64,000 bases of DNA, taken from positions 42,173 through 106,172 of the forward strand of contig NZ_JAATVV010000016.1 in NCBI RefSeq assembly GCF_013184775.1. Reading direction: 5' to 3'. Of the stretch, positions 7,730 through 17,020 are shown piece after piece (position 1 is the stretch's first letter; every line of letters begins with the position of its first letter). Made by a program: the position numbers and the translations under genes. This stretch comes from Martelella sp. HB161492 (GTDB taxonomy: Bacteria; Pseudomonadota; Alphaproteobacteria; Rhizobiales; Rhizobiaceae). Below the pieces are notes generated by a model. That model was given only the letters and a program-made list of their open reading frames with translations. It made no database searches and was not told the DNA's origin.

Positions 7730-10700
7730 ACCCGATGTCCCGCCGCAATGCCCTTGCGAGCTTCTTCATTGCCCGCCCCGTCTTCGCCATTGTTCTGGCG
7801 ATCAGCACTATGCTGGCGGGCGTCATGGCGATCTATTCGCTGTCGATCTCCCAGTATCCTGACATCGCGCCGGTAACCGTGCGCGTCAGCGCCACCTATT
7901 CCGGTGCCACGGCCGAAGCCGTCGAAAACTCGGTCACGAAGAAAATCGAAAGCGCCATGACGGGTCTCGACGGTCTTCTTTACATGGAATCGACCTCGAG
8001 CACAGGCTCGGCATCGATCACGCTCACCTTTGAAAACGGCGTGGATCCGGATCTGGCGCAGGTTCAGGTTCAGAACAAGGTTTCCGGCGTCGAAAGCCAG
8101 CTGCCCGATGCGGTGATCGATGCCGGCGTTTCTGTCAACCGTTCGCCTTCCGGCATTCTGATGATCGGCAACATCATCTCGCGCGACGGCCGTTACTCTT
8201 CCGATCAGCTGGCGGACATCATGTCCAGCCAGATCGAGGACCGTATCGAGCGGCTGGACGGCGTCGGTTCGGTGCAGTCCTTCGGCTCCGGCTATGCGAT
8301 GCGGATATGGCTGGATCCCAAGGCGCTGCAGAAATATCAGCTGGTGCCGAGTGATGTGACATCGGCGATCAGCGCCCAGAACATTCAGGTTGCCGCAGGC
8401 TCGATCGGCTCGACGCCGGTGGTCAAGGGGCAGCAGCTGAAGGCCAGTCTCATTGTCCGCACGCAGATGACCTCGGCCGATCAGTTCGAAAGGATCATTC
8501 TCAAGACGGAATCCGACGGATCCATTGTCCGGCTCGCCGATGTGGCGCGTGTGGAGGTGGGGCTGGAAAGCTATGGCCAGAGCTCGACCTATAACGGCAT
8601 GCCGGCCGCTGGTTTCGGCGTTCAGCTTGCATCGGGCGCCAATGCCATCACCACGGCGGGGCTTGTTCATGCAGAGCTCGACAGTCTTGCCGGCTCGCTT
8701 CCCGAAGGGGTGGAAATCGCCTATTCCTACGAGACCACGCCCTTCGTCGAGCTTTCGATCGAGAAGGTGGTCCACACGCTGATTGAGGCCATCATCCTCG
8801 TCTTTCTGGTCCTGCTGCTGTTCCTGCAGAATCTCCGGGCCACCCTCATTCCGATGATCGCTGTTCCCGTCGTGCTCATGGGCACGTTCGGGGTTCTCGC
8901 CCTTCTCGGCTATTCCATCAACATGCTCACCATGTTTGCCATGGTTCTGGCAATCGGCCTCCTGGTCGATGACGCCATTGTGGTCGTGGAAAATGTCGAG
9001 CGCATCATGCGTGATGAAAAGCTGCCGGTGCGCGAAGCCACGGAAAAATCCATGGGCGAGATTACCGGTGCGCTGATCGGAATCGCCCTGGTCCTGACCG
9101 CCGTCTTCATTCCGATGGCCTTCTTCTCGGGCTCGGTCGGTGTGATCTACCGCCAGTTCTCGGTGACGATCGCCAGCGCCATGCTGCTCTCGGTGCTTGT
9201 CGCGATCATCTTGACCCCTGCCCTCTGCGTACTTCTGCTGCGCCCCACCCATGACGGTTTCTTCGCCCGCTGGCTGGGCTGGTTCGACCGGGGTTTTTCT
9301 CGCCTGACCGGCCGCTATGCCACAACGGTTGAGAAGCTTGTCGTTCGTCCGCTGCGCATGTTTCTGGTCTTCGCCATTCTGCTGGTCGCAGCCTTCGGGC
9401 TCTACCGGGAACTGCCGACCTCCTTTTTCCCGGAAGAGGATCAGGGCGTGCTGATGACGCAGATCACATTGCCCGACGGCGCCAATGCCGCCCGCACGGA
9501 AGCGGTCATCAAGACCGTCGAGGACTACTTCCTGAACGAGGAAAGCGACGCCGTCGCAAGCGTGTTTATGACACTTGGTTTCGGCTTTGGCGGTTCAGGG
9601 GAAAATCAGGCTCAGGCCTTTGTCCGGCTCAAGGATTTCGACCAGCGCACGGATGACAGCCTCTCGGCTTCGGCGGTGATGCAGCGTGCCTCGGCCGCTT
9701 TCGCCAAGATCCGTGATGCCAATGTATTCGTCGTGGCGCCGCCCGCTATTCAGGGGCTGGGCCAGACCAATGGCTTCTCGATGTATCTTGAGGATACGGG
9801 CAATCAGGGGCGGGACGCGCTGCGCGCTGCCGGCAATCAGCTGGCCGACAACGCTAAGGGCAACGCGGTTATCGAGAATATCCGCGGCAACACCCGTACA
9901 CTGGAATCCCAGCTGAAGATCAATGTCGATGAAGACAAGGCAACCGCTCTTGGCGTCGATCTCTCCGACATCGACAGTCTGGTGACGACGGTGTTTTCGG
10001 GAACCGACGTCAATGACTTTGTCTATGATGGCGAGATCAAGCCGGTCTATGTTCAGGGCGACGCGCCCTATCGGATGCAGCCAGGCGACATCGATCTCTG
10101 GTGGGCCAAGAACAGCGATGGCGAGATGGTGCCTTTCTCCGCCTTCACCTCGACCGAATGGGTTCAGGGCTCACCCTCCCTTGCGCGCTTCAACGGAACC
10201 GCCGCCATTGCCATCAACGGTTCTGCCGCCGATGGCAGCAGTTCGGGCGACGCAATGGATGAGGCCGAGCGGCTGGTCAGCCAGCTGGACGGTGGCTACA
10301 CCGCCTCGTGGTCCGGCCTGTCCTATCAGGAAAGGCTGGCCGGTTCTCAGGAAGTGCTGCTCTACGCTGTATCGCTGGTTGTCGTGTTCCTGTGCCTGGC
10401 GGCGCTTTATGAAAGCTGGTCGATCCCGTTTGCGGTCATTCTCGCCGTGCCGGTCGGCATTTTCGGAGCGCTGCTCTTTGCCAAAGGGTTCGGCCAGGAA
10501 AATGACGTCTATTTCAAGGTCGGCCTGCTGATGACGATGGGGCTGACGGCGAAGAACGCGATCCTGATCGTCGAGTTCGCCCGCGACCTGAGGCAGCAGG
10601 GGCTAAGCATTGTTGAAGCGGTGACACGGGCCGCACGCATGCGACTGCGTCCGATCGTGATGACCTCGCTTGCCTTCGTTCTCGGCGTACTGCCGCTGGC

Positions 10701-10854
10701 CATGGCAACCGGGGCAGGCTCCGCGGCACAGAACGCAATCGGCATCGGTGTTGTCGGCGGCATGCTGGCGGCCACCATCCTCGGCATCTACTTTGTACCG
10801 CTGTTCTTCGTCACGATCAGCCGGTTACAGCGTGATCGCCAGCCGCGAGATTGA
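7726..10854 (+). CDS. RND multidrug efflux transporter, AcrB/MexB type
   Basis: This is an inner-membrane proton-driven drug exporter of 1042 residues, standard for the hydrophobe/amphiphile RND family. It opens with FFIARPVFAIVLAISTMLAGVMAIYSLSISQYPDIAP, the first membrane helix and porter-domain entry. The proton-relay helix GLLVDDAIVVVENVERIM (residues about 410-427) carries the paired Asp residues. The second half repeats the layout, ending with helices such as GLTAKNAILIVEFARDLR. Translation starts at GTG 7726, overlapping the adaptor stop, or at ATG 7735. No outer-membrane factor gene follows, so the pump probably uses a shared TolC-like channel. Confidence 0.95.
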   Translation: MNPMSRRNALASFFIARPVFAIVLAISTMLAGVMAIYSLSISQYPDIAPVTVRVSATYSGATAEAVENSVTKKIESAMTGLDGLLYMESTSSTGSASITLTFENGVDPDLAQVQVQNKVSGVESQLPDAVIDAGVSVNRSPSGILMIGNIISRDGRYSSDQLADIMSSQIEDRIERLDGVGSVQSFGSGYAMRIWLDPKALQKYQLVPSDVTSAISAQNIQVAAGSIGSTPVVKGQQLKASLIVRTQMTSADQFERIILKTESDGSIVRLADVARVEVGLESYGQSSTYNGMPAAGFGVQLASGANAITTAGLVHAELDSLAGSLPEGVEIAYSYETTPFVELSIEKVVHTLIEAIILVFLVLLLFLQNLRATLIPMIAVPVVLMGTFGVLALLGYSINMLTMFAMVLAIGLLVDDAIVVVENVERIMRDEKLPVREATEKSMGEITGALIGIALVLTAVFIPMAFFSGSVGVIYRQFSVTIASAMLLSVLVAIILTPALCVLLLRPTHDGFFARWLGWFDRGFSRLTGRYATTVEKLVVRPLRMFLVFAILLVAAFGLYRELPTSFFPEEDQGVLMTQITLPDGANAARTEAVIKTVEDYFLNEESDAVASVFMTLGFGFGGSGENQAQAFVRLKDFDQRTDDSLSASAVMQRASAAFAKIRDANVFVVAPPAIQGLGQTNGFSMYLEDTGNQGRDALRAAGNQLADNAKGNAVIENIRGNTRTLESQLKINVDEDKATALGVDLSDIDSLVTTVFSGTDVNDFVYDGEIKPVYVQGDAPYRMQPGDIDLWWAKNSDGEMVPFSAFTSTEWVQGSPSLARFNGTAAIAINGSAADGSSSGDAMDEAERLVSQLDGGYTASWSGLSYQERLAGSQEVLLYAVSLVVVFLCLAALYESWSIPFAVILAVPVGIFGALLFAKGFGQENDVYFKVGLLMTMGLTAKNAILIVEFARDLRQQGLSIVEAVTRAARMRLRPIVMTSLAFVLGVLPLAMATGAGSAAQNAIGIGVVGGMLAATILGIYFVPLFFVTISRLQRDRQPRD

Positions 10855-10928
10855 CGAGGGCCGAAGCCCGATCCTGTCCACGGGCCGGGCTTCGCCCCCC
10901 ACCTGAACAGCGCCTTTCGCAAATGACA

Positions 10929-10964
10929 CGGAGGCATCGGACCCGGACGGGCCCGGTGCCTCCG
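10929..10964 (+). terminator. GC-rich hairpin after the RND gene
   Basis: CGGAGGCA at 10929-10936 pairs with TGCCTCCG at 10957-10964, with further GC pairing inside (GGACCCGG / GGGCCCGG). It lies about 75 bases after the pump stop codon. There is no long T-tract, so it may be a weak terminator or a 3'-end stabiliser. Confidence 0.45.
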
Positions 10965-10977
10965 TCAGTTTCAGCCA

Positions 10978-11118
10978 CCGATCGGACTGCGCCTGCCTGA
11001 CAGGCGGATCATTGGCCCCCTGAAGGATCTGCAACGGCCGCTCGATATCCGCCACCCTGTTGAGCTGCGACCGTTCCTGCCGCATGGCCCGGCCTTCCTC
11101 CGTCCTCGGAGATGCGCC
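10978..11118 (-). pseudogene. Fragment of an S9-family (prolyl oligopeptidase) C-terminal domain
   Basis: A minus-strand frame reads TEEGRAMRQERSQLNRVADI, then RPLQILQGANDPPVRQAQSD. This matches the end of S9 serine peptidases, where an LxxQGANDPRVxxxES block carries the catalytic Asp. Only about 47 residues are left: there is no upstream GxSxGG nucleophile region and the sequence past SD is unrelated. It is a leftover of a deleted peptidase gene in the gap between the efflux genes and hipBA. Confidence 0.65.
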
Positions 11119-11271
11119 AGCCGCACGCACCATCGTCCGACTGATGACGCCAGACAGCAGAGAACGAGGGACCTTCTTTGCCAGCTGTTTTTTTGCGACA
11201 GGGCCGTTTCCGTATCATTTTTCGCATGATTGATCTGTTTTCATATCTTCACAACGTTTATCCATTATGGC

Positions 11272-11296
11272 ATGATATGTATGCGGATCATATCAT
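11272..11296. promoter_or_regulatory. Palindromic operator upstream of hipBA
   Basis: ATGATATG (11272-11279) and CATATCAT (11289-11296) form a perfect 8-base inverted repeat with a 9-base centre, about 28 bases before the hipB start. The flanks GGC and GCC extend the symmetry imperfectly. HipB proteins repress their own operon through such palindromes, so this is a likely autoregulatory site. Confidence 0.6.
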
Positions 11297-11323
11297 TGCC
11301 TCATGATCCCTATAGGTATCGTC

Positions 11324-11632
11324 ATGAAAACAGATTCTGATGTTCTTCACAGCATCGGCGAGACGCTGAGACAAGCACGGCTGGCGGCCGGACTAACGCA
11401 AGAAGCGCTGGCCAGCCGCGCTGGCATATCGCGCCCGCGCTACCGCGATATCGAGACGGGCTCTGCGGCGGCACGGACGACGACGCTGATCAATGTCGCC
11501 CGTGCGCTGGGGCTGGAGATGATGCTGGTTCCGCAGGCTGTCGTCCCCGCTGTCCTGGCCCTGATCGAGCCCGATGACGACAACGACCGCCCGGCCTTCC
11601 TTGCCTTGCCCGACGAGGATGACAATGGCTGA
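11324..11632 (+). CDS. hipB: HipB-type XRE antitoxin/repressor
   Basis: This is a Cro/C1-type DNA-binding protein of 102 residues from ATG 11324. The helix-turn-helix is LAAGLTQEALASRAGISRPRYRDIETG (residues about 18-44), followed by a helix typical of HipB (TTLINVARALGLEMML). It should bind the operator just upstream and neutralise the HipA kinase encoded next. The stop overlaps the hipA start by 8 bases, so the two are co-translated. A start at 11303 would add seven residues; the inner ATG fits the domain boundary better. The acidic C-terminal tail is typical of antitoxins that are degraded easily. Confidence 0.88.
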   Translation: MKTDSDVLHSIGETLRQARLAAGLTQEALASRAGISRPRYRDIETGSAAARTTTLINVARALGLEMMLVPQAVVPAVLALIEPDDDNDRPAFLALPDEDDNG

Positions 11633-12872
11633 AACGCCGAGGCCAGCACGCGACATCAGCGCGCTCACCATCTCGCTCAACGGACTGCCGGTCGGCACCA
11701 TCGTTCGGACGCCGGGTGATTTCAACGCCTTCAATTTCGACGCCGGCTACCGGGCAACGGGCGGCTTCCCGGTTCTCAGCCTGTCCTTCCGCGCGGCCTC
11801 CGGCGGCCTGCGCCGAGACCCGAAGCCGCTTGCGGGTGCGCTGCCACCGTTTTTCGCCAATCTCTTGCCGGAAGACCGTCTACGTGACGCGATGGAGCGC
11901 CACCATGCCGGCGCCGTGCGGCCGGGCAATGATTTCGATCTTCTGGCTGCCCTCGGCGCCGATCTCCCCGGTGCGGTCCGCGCCCTGCCAGCTGAGGCAA
12001 TGGTGAGGGATCCTGTGGCGACCGCAAGGCCCAGGGCCCGCTTCTCGCTGGCCGGCGTCCAGATGAAGCTCTCGGTGATGAAGAATACCGGCAAGGGCGG
12101 CGGCCTGACCGTGCCGCTCGGCGATGGCGAGGGCGAATATATCGCCAAATTCCCGTCCACCGCCTTTCCCGGTGTCTCGGAAAATGAATATGCCAATCTG
12201 GCACTTGCCCGCCGGCTTGGCATGGAAGTGCCGGATTGCGAGCTGGTGGAGCAAGCCGATTTCGAGGGCATTCCGGAGGATTTCAACACTTTGTCGGAGG
12301 GGCGGGTGCTGCTGGTCAAGCGCTTTGATCGCGCCGACGGACACCGCATTCACATCGAGGATTTCGCCCAGGTCTTCGGCATCTATCCCAACCGGAAATA
12401 TGACGGCGCCGCCTATCACGACATCGCTGCCGCCCTCGGCATGGCGGTTTCGCCGGAGGCCGGACTGGAATTCGTACGCCGCCTGACAATGATGGCACTG
12501 ACCGGCAATGGTGACATGCATCTGAAAAACTGGTCCCTCATCTATCGCGGCGAAGGCAAAAGCCCGGAACTGGCCCCGGTCTATGACGTGCTTTCGACCG
12601 TGCCCTATCTTCCCGCAGACCGGCTGGCCCTGTCGCTGGGCGGCGAGCGCAGCTTCAGGGCGCTGAGTGTGGAACGCTGGAAGAGCTTTGCCAATCGCGC
12701 CCGCCTGCCCGAACCCGCCGTGCTGCGGACGGTTGCCGAAATGGCGGAACAGATCAACGATTGCTGGTGGACCCTTCCCGAACGCGCCGCCATCCCGGAA
12801 AGAGTGCGCCGTCGTATCGATGCCCATGTCGAAGCCATGACGCCCATCTTGCAGGGCTGCGCCAGGCGGTGA
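11625..12872 (+). CDS. hipA: HipA-type serine/threonine kinase toxin
   Basis: HipA toxins are kinases that phosphorylate glutamyl-tRNA synthetase or related targets and induce dormancy. The protein has 415 residues. The N-terminal HipA_N domain spans about 12-110. The kinase core shows the ATP-contacting lysine in EYIAKFPS (K175), the LLVKRFDR strand (229-236), the catalytic loop GNGDMHLKN with D297, and the metal-binding Asp of VYDVLS (D321). All key residues are present, so the kinase should be active. The gene ends 6 bases before the stop of the convergent 1052-residue gene. Confidence 0.9.
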   Translation: MAETPRPARDISALTISLNGLPVGTIVRTPGDFNAFNFDAGYRATGGFPVLSLSFRAASGGLRRDPKPLAGALPPFFANLLPEDRLRDAMERHHAGAVRPGNDFDLLAALGADLPGAVRALPAEAMVRDPVATARPRARFSLAGVQMKLSVMKNTGKGGGLTVPLGDGEGEYIAKFPSTAFPGVSENEYANLALARRLGMEVPDCELVEQADFEGIPEDFNTLSEGRVLLVKRFDRADGHRIHIEDFAQVFGIYPNRKYDGAAYHDIAAALGMAVSPEAGLEFVRRLTMMALTGNGDMHLKNWSLIYRGEGKSPELAPVYDVLSTVPYLPADRLALSLGGERSFRALSVERWKSFANRARLPEPAVLRTVAEMAEQINDCWWTLPERAAIPERVRRRIDAHVEAMTPILQGCARR

Positions 12873-12878
12873 TCCCGC

Positions 12879-15800
12879 TCAGGCGCTGGTGATGGCATCA
12901 CCGGCGGCAGCGCCACGGAGCGCACGGGCGGCATCGACATAAGCGCGCGTGTCGATCGTGCGGTCGAAGCCCATCCGGCCGTCAGATCCGGCGCCACGCC
13001 CCGCAGGCCGCGCCCTCTCCTGATCAAGGATTTCCAGACTGAGCGCGGACCGGAAGGGACCGACCGAGCCCGCAACCATCTGCAGCAATCGCTGTGAAAA
13101 GGCGTCAAAACCCTGCTGGGGTTTGTCGCAGGCACCGACATAGACGGGCAGCAGCCGGATCAGCGCCCGTCGGGCGCGGTAGGCAGCACCGGACTGGTTG
13201 GCAACGGTCACCGGCCCGAGGCAGGTTATCGCCCGATCAAGGATCTTACGCATGCCGGTCTCGGAAAACGGATGGCTTTGAGACAGCGTCCGGCACCATC
13301 TGTCGTCAAGCTCGGCCAGCACCGTATCGAACAGATCGGCCATGACCGCCTCGTCGCCGGCCCATTTGAATTCCACCGCCTTCTTTATGATGTCATCCAG
13401 TGCATCGAGATAGCGCTCCTCCAGCTGCCGCGCGCTGTGTTTCTGCCTGGAAACCGCATCCGCTGCGGCCAGAGTGCCGTCGTTCACAAGCCGGTTCAGC
13501 TGCTGCTTCTCCCGCCTGTAGAGACCGACGAGATGGCTGATATTGCGCGCCGCCTGCTTGAGGCAGTCATGACGCCGTGGTGCTGACTGACGGTCAGCTT
13601 CCTGCAGCCAGAAATCATTCTGATCGATGAGCCGCCTGCTTTGCTGGAGACCCGGAAGAGCTGTCGGGCTCCATCTGCGCGCCATCAACCGCAACATGGC
13701 ATCGCGCTGTTCGTCATCCTCTATTCTGACAACGCGCGCCATCACGGCCGTCCATGCCGGCGACATGTCAGCACCCAGGCGATCTTCTGCATGACCGAGC
13801 GATCTGACAAAATCGGGGAGAACCGTCCGGCAGCAGGCATCTGACAGATCTGCCAGACTGTCAGCCTGCCGGTTCAAGCGCGGCATGGCTGTCCGCTCGC
13901 GCTCGTGCGGCCGCAGATAGGTGAGCAACGCCTCGAGCGCCGCCCCTTTATCCCCCCGCGAGGCGAGAACGCGATCATGCAGCCTGTCGAACCGGGACCA
14001 CGCCTCTTGCGTCGCGCCGGTAAACAGCGGCTGCACCGTCGTGTCGCCGCAACGCTCGATCAGCCGCCCGGCCAGAGGCTGATAGGGCGATGCCTGCACG
14101 GGTTCCCCACTGCAATCCGGCCTGTTGAGATCGTCAGAAAGCGCCAGCATCTCATCAAAGAGGCCATCCTTGATGTCCTGATCGAAGGGATTTGCGTTCA
14201 TTTCCTGGTAGAAGCAGCCTGGCCTGATCCTTGCCAGGATCTCCAGACGTTCCGCCCGCGTCAGCACATCGGGCCGATCGCCTTCGAGGGGCGCTGCCGC
14301 AAACACGGCCCGCAGATTGTCCAGTCCCCGGCGGCTATGCGTATCGCCGATGAAACCTGCGACATTCTTCAGCAGCCTGACCCAGTCTGCATGGTCGGCG
14401 GCCTGGCCATTTTCACCGAAAAAAGCATCCGCCGAAAGACATCGCCCGCCCGGATTGCCGGGCATGCGTGCTTCAATGAACTGGCGCATCTGGTCGACGA
14501 CAGGATCGGCCGCAGCGCCGGCAGGAAGTGCACGGGCCAATGCATCCAGCCCCAATGACCGGTAAGGTTCGGCACTGGCATCGATATAGCCAAGAACACG
14601 CTCGCAGGATGGCGCGAGCACTGGCGCCAGGGGCTGGCCGAAATCCAGCGCCGAGCGGATCATGAGCGGAAATGCCCCCATCAGGTGTCCGAAGGCCGAC
14701 GTGAAAGAAGCAGGATCGATGGCCGAGAGCGGGCGCATGAATTGGCCGGTCACCGCATCGAGGAATTCGTTCATGATCAGGGAGTTCAGCGCGCCATTCC
14801 ATCCAGCATTTGGGCAGAACTGCCCGAGCGCCGCGAAAAGAGCATCATTGCGCGCGCGAAGCTGAGTATCGTCCTCCGCATTGACACCGATCTCTCGCCT
14901 CAACTGCTCGAACATCTCCGTCCGGAACGTAACATTGGCGCCGTCATTTCCGATATGGCTTGAAAACGCGGCCAGTCTTTGTGCACAGAGCTGCAGGCCA
15001 GCCGTCTTGGCCGGATCCGGCAGCGTCCTGGCGATGTTGAACGCAAAGAGCAGGCCCTGCTCCAGCACACGCGGATTGATCCCCCGGTCGGCGATATCCG
15101 CAAGCCCGACCAGCGTGTCGAACACGCGACCTATGGTGTCCTGCTGAACCTGCGGACCCTGTTCGCCGATCATCCGGCTGATCCGTTCGCGTTCATCCTC
15201 AGGGATATTGCCTCCCGATCTTATCCGCTGGCGCACCTGCGGGATGATCACCTGCTGCAGGATCTCCCGGTGTTGATCACCTGAAAAGCGACTGGCTGCC
15301 TCAAGGCAACTGGACAGAAACCCCTCGTCGAACCAGCCCTCGGCTTCATGCAGGTGTTTCGCCAGCAGAGCTGCGTCATCGCGCGCGCCGCCCGAAAGCG
15401 CCTCGGTCAATGCGGCAGAGAGTTCTGCACGGAAGGCCTGATCTCTCTCATAAAAGCGGCCCTGTAATCCGCGAACCAGGCCGCCATAGGGACTATGCTC
15501 CAGCGCTAAACCCTGCCTGGTCTTTCCCATGATATCGTCGGCCAGCGCCCAGGCGCGGCGCATAAGCCCTGGCACGCGATCACGCGGATCTTCCGCCTGG
15601 AAGGACAATTGGCTGAGCACCCTGGCCTTTTCACGCGGCGACAGCCGGCCATGCGCGGATCCGTCGGCATTTTCCAGCGCGCTGAGCACGATCTCGCCGA
15701 GATAGCCGGAGCCGAGCTTTTCGGCCTCGGCGGCAAGCGCATAGAGAGTTTCGAAATTGCGCCGCTTTTCATTGGACCGCGTTGGCGGATCGGAGAACTG

Positions 15801-16037
15801 CTGCGACGCCCCCATCAGGGCGGCAAAATCCCGCGTCGTCAGATATTTCTCGAAGGAGGGAATGTGACGCAGAATGTCGCCGAGGCCAGGTTCGGCCGCT
15901 CCCGCCGCCGTTCCTGAGTTCACCGGAACCGCTCCGGCGTTGCAGCGGCGCCCGTCTTCACCCTGGCCGACAGAACAGGGCGGGGCCGGACTGGTCTCAA
16001 CACCGGCCGGACGACTGACCGAAGTCAATTTCTGCAT
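12879..16037 (-). CDS. 1052-residue protein of unknown function, candidate secreted effector
   Basis: I do not recognise this protein. The first 50 residues are rich in Ser, Pro, Gly and Ala and have no Sec signal. Residues 51-82 (GLGDILRHIPSF through DFAALMGASQQF) loosely follow the F-box pattern L-x-(D/E)-I-L-x-x-I ... D-L-x-x-L-x-x-x-S-x-x-(F/W). The rest is almost entirely predicted helix without membrane segments, in the style of solenoid proteins, with scattered Cys and His. Size, disordered N-terminus and possible F-box are features of large type III effectors in plant-associated bacteria, but no secretion box was found upstream. ATG 16037 has GGAG seven bases before it, inside a hairpin. 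Confidence 0.7.
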   Translation of the reverse strand: MQKLTSVSRPAGVETSPAPPCSVGQGEDGRRCNAGAVPVNSGTAAGAAEPGLGDILRHIPSFEKYLTTRDFAALMGASQQFSDPPTRSNEKRRNFETLYALAAEAEKLGSGYLGEIVLSALENADGSAHGRLSPREKARVLSQLSFQAEDPRDRVPGLMRRAWALADDIMGKTRQGLALEHSPYGGLVRGLQGRFYERDQAFRAELSAALTEALSGGARDDAALLAKHLHEAEGWFDEGFLSSCLEAASRFSGDQHREILQQVIIPQVRQRIRSGGNIPEDERERISRMIGEQGPQVQQDTIGRVFDTLVGLADIADRGINPRVLEQGLLFAFNIARTLPDPAKTAGLQLCAQRLAAFSSHIGNDGANVTFRTEMFEQLRREIGVNAEDDTQLRARNDALFAALGQFCPNAGWNGALNSLIMNEFLDAVTGQFMRPLSAIDPASFTSAFGHLMGAFPLMIRSALDFGQPLAPVLAPSCERVLGYIDASAEPYRSLGLDALARALPAGAAADPVVDQMRQFIEARMPGNPGGRCLSADAFFGENGQAADHADWVRLLKNVAGFIGDTHSRRGLDNLRAVFAAAPLEGDRPDVLTRAERLEILARIRPGCFYQEMNANPFDQDIKDGLFDEMLALSDDLNRPDCSGEPVQASPYQPLAGRLIERCGDTTVQPLFTGATQEAWSRFDRLHDRVLASRGDKGAALEALLTYLRPHERERTAMPRLNRQADSLADLSDACCRTVLPDFVRSLGHAEDRLGADMSPAWTAVMARVVRIEDDEQRDAMLRLMARRWSPTALPGLQQSRRLIDQNDFWLQEADRQSAPRRHDCLKQAARNISHLVGLYRREKQQLNRLVNDGTLAAADAVSRQKHSARQLEERYLDALDDIIKKAVEFKWAGDEAVMADLFDTVLAELDDRWCRTLSQSHPFSETGMRKILDRAITCLGPVTVANQSGAAYRARRALIRLLPVYVGACDKPQQGFDAFSQRLLQMVAGSVGPFRSALSLEILDQERARPAGRGAGSDGRMGFDRTIDTRAYVDAARALRGAAAGDAITSA

Positions 16038-16042
16038 TTCAA

Positions 16043-16065
16043 TTCTCCGACAATTTTCCGGAGAA
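16043..16065 (-). promoter_or_regulatory. Hairpin overlapping the ribosome-binding site of the 1052-residue gene
   Basis: On the minus strand TTCTCCG (16065-16059) can pair with CGGAGAA (16049-16043) across a 9-base loop. The second arm contains the GGAG Shine-Dalgarno sequence of the downstream gene. Folding would hide the ribosome-binding site, suggesting translational control. Confidence 0.45.
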
Positions 16066-16231
16066 AATCTGTGACATCGTCCCTATAAAACAATCAGATT
16101 CTTCAATGCACCTGATATAAGCCGTTATTTTTTAATACTATTTCTATTCTTGCCATCATATTCGCGCGCAAGCACAGGCGTCGGCCGCGCCGGAGGCGTC
16201 CCGCTGCGGCCGTTCGCATGCGCTGCCTGCT

Positions 16232-17020
16232 TCAGGCGAGATGCTCCATGTGCGGCGGTTCCTTGGCGCCAGTCATGAAGGCAACGGCATCAGCCATCGC
16301 ATAATCCTTTGGATTGATCACACAGAGCCTGCGGCCGAGGCGATGAACATGAATGCGATCCGCCACTTCGAAGACATGCGGCATATTGTGGCTGATCAGC
16401 ACGATCGGAATGCCCCGTGCGCGCACATCCTGGATGAGTTCCAGCACCTTGCGCGATTCCTTCACCCCCAGGGCCGCTGTCGGCTCGTCGAGAATGATGA
16501 CTTTCGAGCCGAATGCTGCGGCACGCGCCACAGCAACGCCCTGACGCTGCCCTCCGGACAGGGTTTCAACGGCCTGATTGATATCCTGAATCGTCATCAG
16601 ACCGAGATCGGAGAGCTTTTCGCGGGCAAACTGCTCCATCGCCTTGTGATCCAGCATGCGCAGCCAGCGGCCGAGCGGTCCGGGTCTGCGCCGCTGCCGA
16701 CCGATGAACATATTATCGGTAATCGACAGCGCCGGCGAGAGTGCAAGCGTCTGATAGACGGTCTCGATACCCGCCTCACGGGCCTCCAGCGGCGAGCTGA
16801 ACCGGATCGGCGCATCCTCGAGATACATCTCGCCGTCATCAATCTGGACGGCACCCGAAAGGGCCTTGATCAGCGATGACTTTCCTGCGCCATTATCCCC
16901 GATCACTGCCAGGATCTCCCCCGGATAGAGATCGAAATCGGCGTGATCGAGCGCCACGACACGGCCATAGCGCTTGACGATGTTGCGCGCCCTGAGAATG
17001 GGTTTTGCGTTCTTGGTCAT
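16232..17020 (-). CDS. frcA: Fructose-type sugar ABC importer ATPase
   Basis: This is the ATPase of a CUT2-type sugar importer, 262 residues with a single nucleotide-binding domain, as in Sinorhizobium FrcA and unlike the double-domain RbsA. Walker A is GDNGAGKSS (near residue 41), the signature is LSGGQRQGVAVARA, and Walker B is VIILDEPTAALG. The chosen ATG (17020) overlaps the permease stop as ATGA; a longer frame to 17074 lies entirely inside the permease gene. It is the last gene of the frcB-frcC-frcA transcript. Substrate is inferred from the gene set and the divergent ROK regulator; ribose or mannose cannot be excluded. Confidence 0.88.
   Translation of the reverse strand: MTKNAKPILRARNIVKRYGRVVALDHADFDLYPGEILAVIGDNGAGKSSLIKALSGAVQIDDGEMYLEDAPIRFSSPLEAREAGIETVYQTLALSPALSITDNMFIGRQRRRPGPLGRWLRMLDHKAMEQFAREKLSDLGLMTIQDINQAVETLSGGQRQGVAVARAAAFGSKVIILDEPTAALGVKESRKVLELIQDVRARGIPIVLISHNMPHVFEVADRIHVHRLGRRLCVINPKDYAMADAVAFMTGAKEPPHMEHLA

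Noticed and set aside
7609..9252. A 547-codon minus-strand frame across the RND pump genes
   Set aside because: It is antisense to clear adaptor and pump genes, and its translation is low-complexity, charged and without motifs.
10825..11133. A 102-residue minus-strand gene between the pump and hipB
   Set aside because: Only part of it matches an S9 peptidase end and the rest runs through the pump terminator, so it is a relic, not a gene.
16066..16231. A type III secretion promoter box (tts or PIP box) before the 1052-residue gene
   Set aside because: I looked for the GTCAGCTT...-type tts box and TTCGC-type repeats and found no convincing match.
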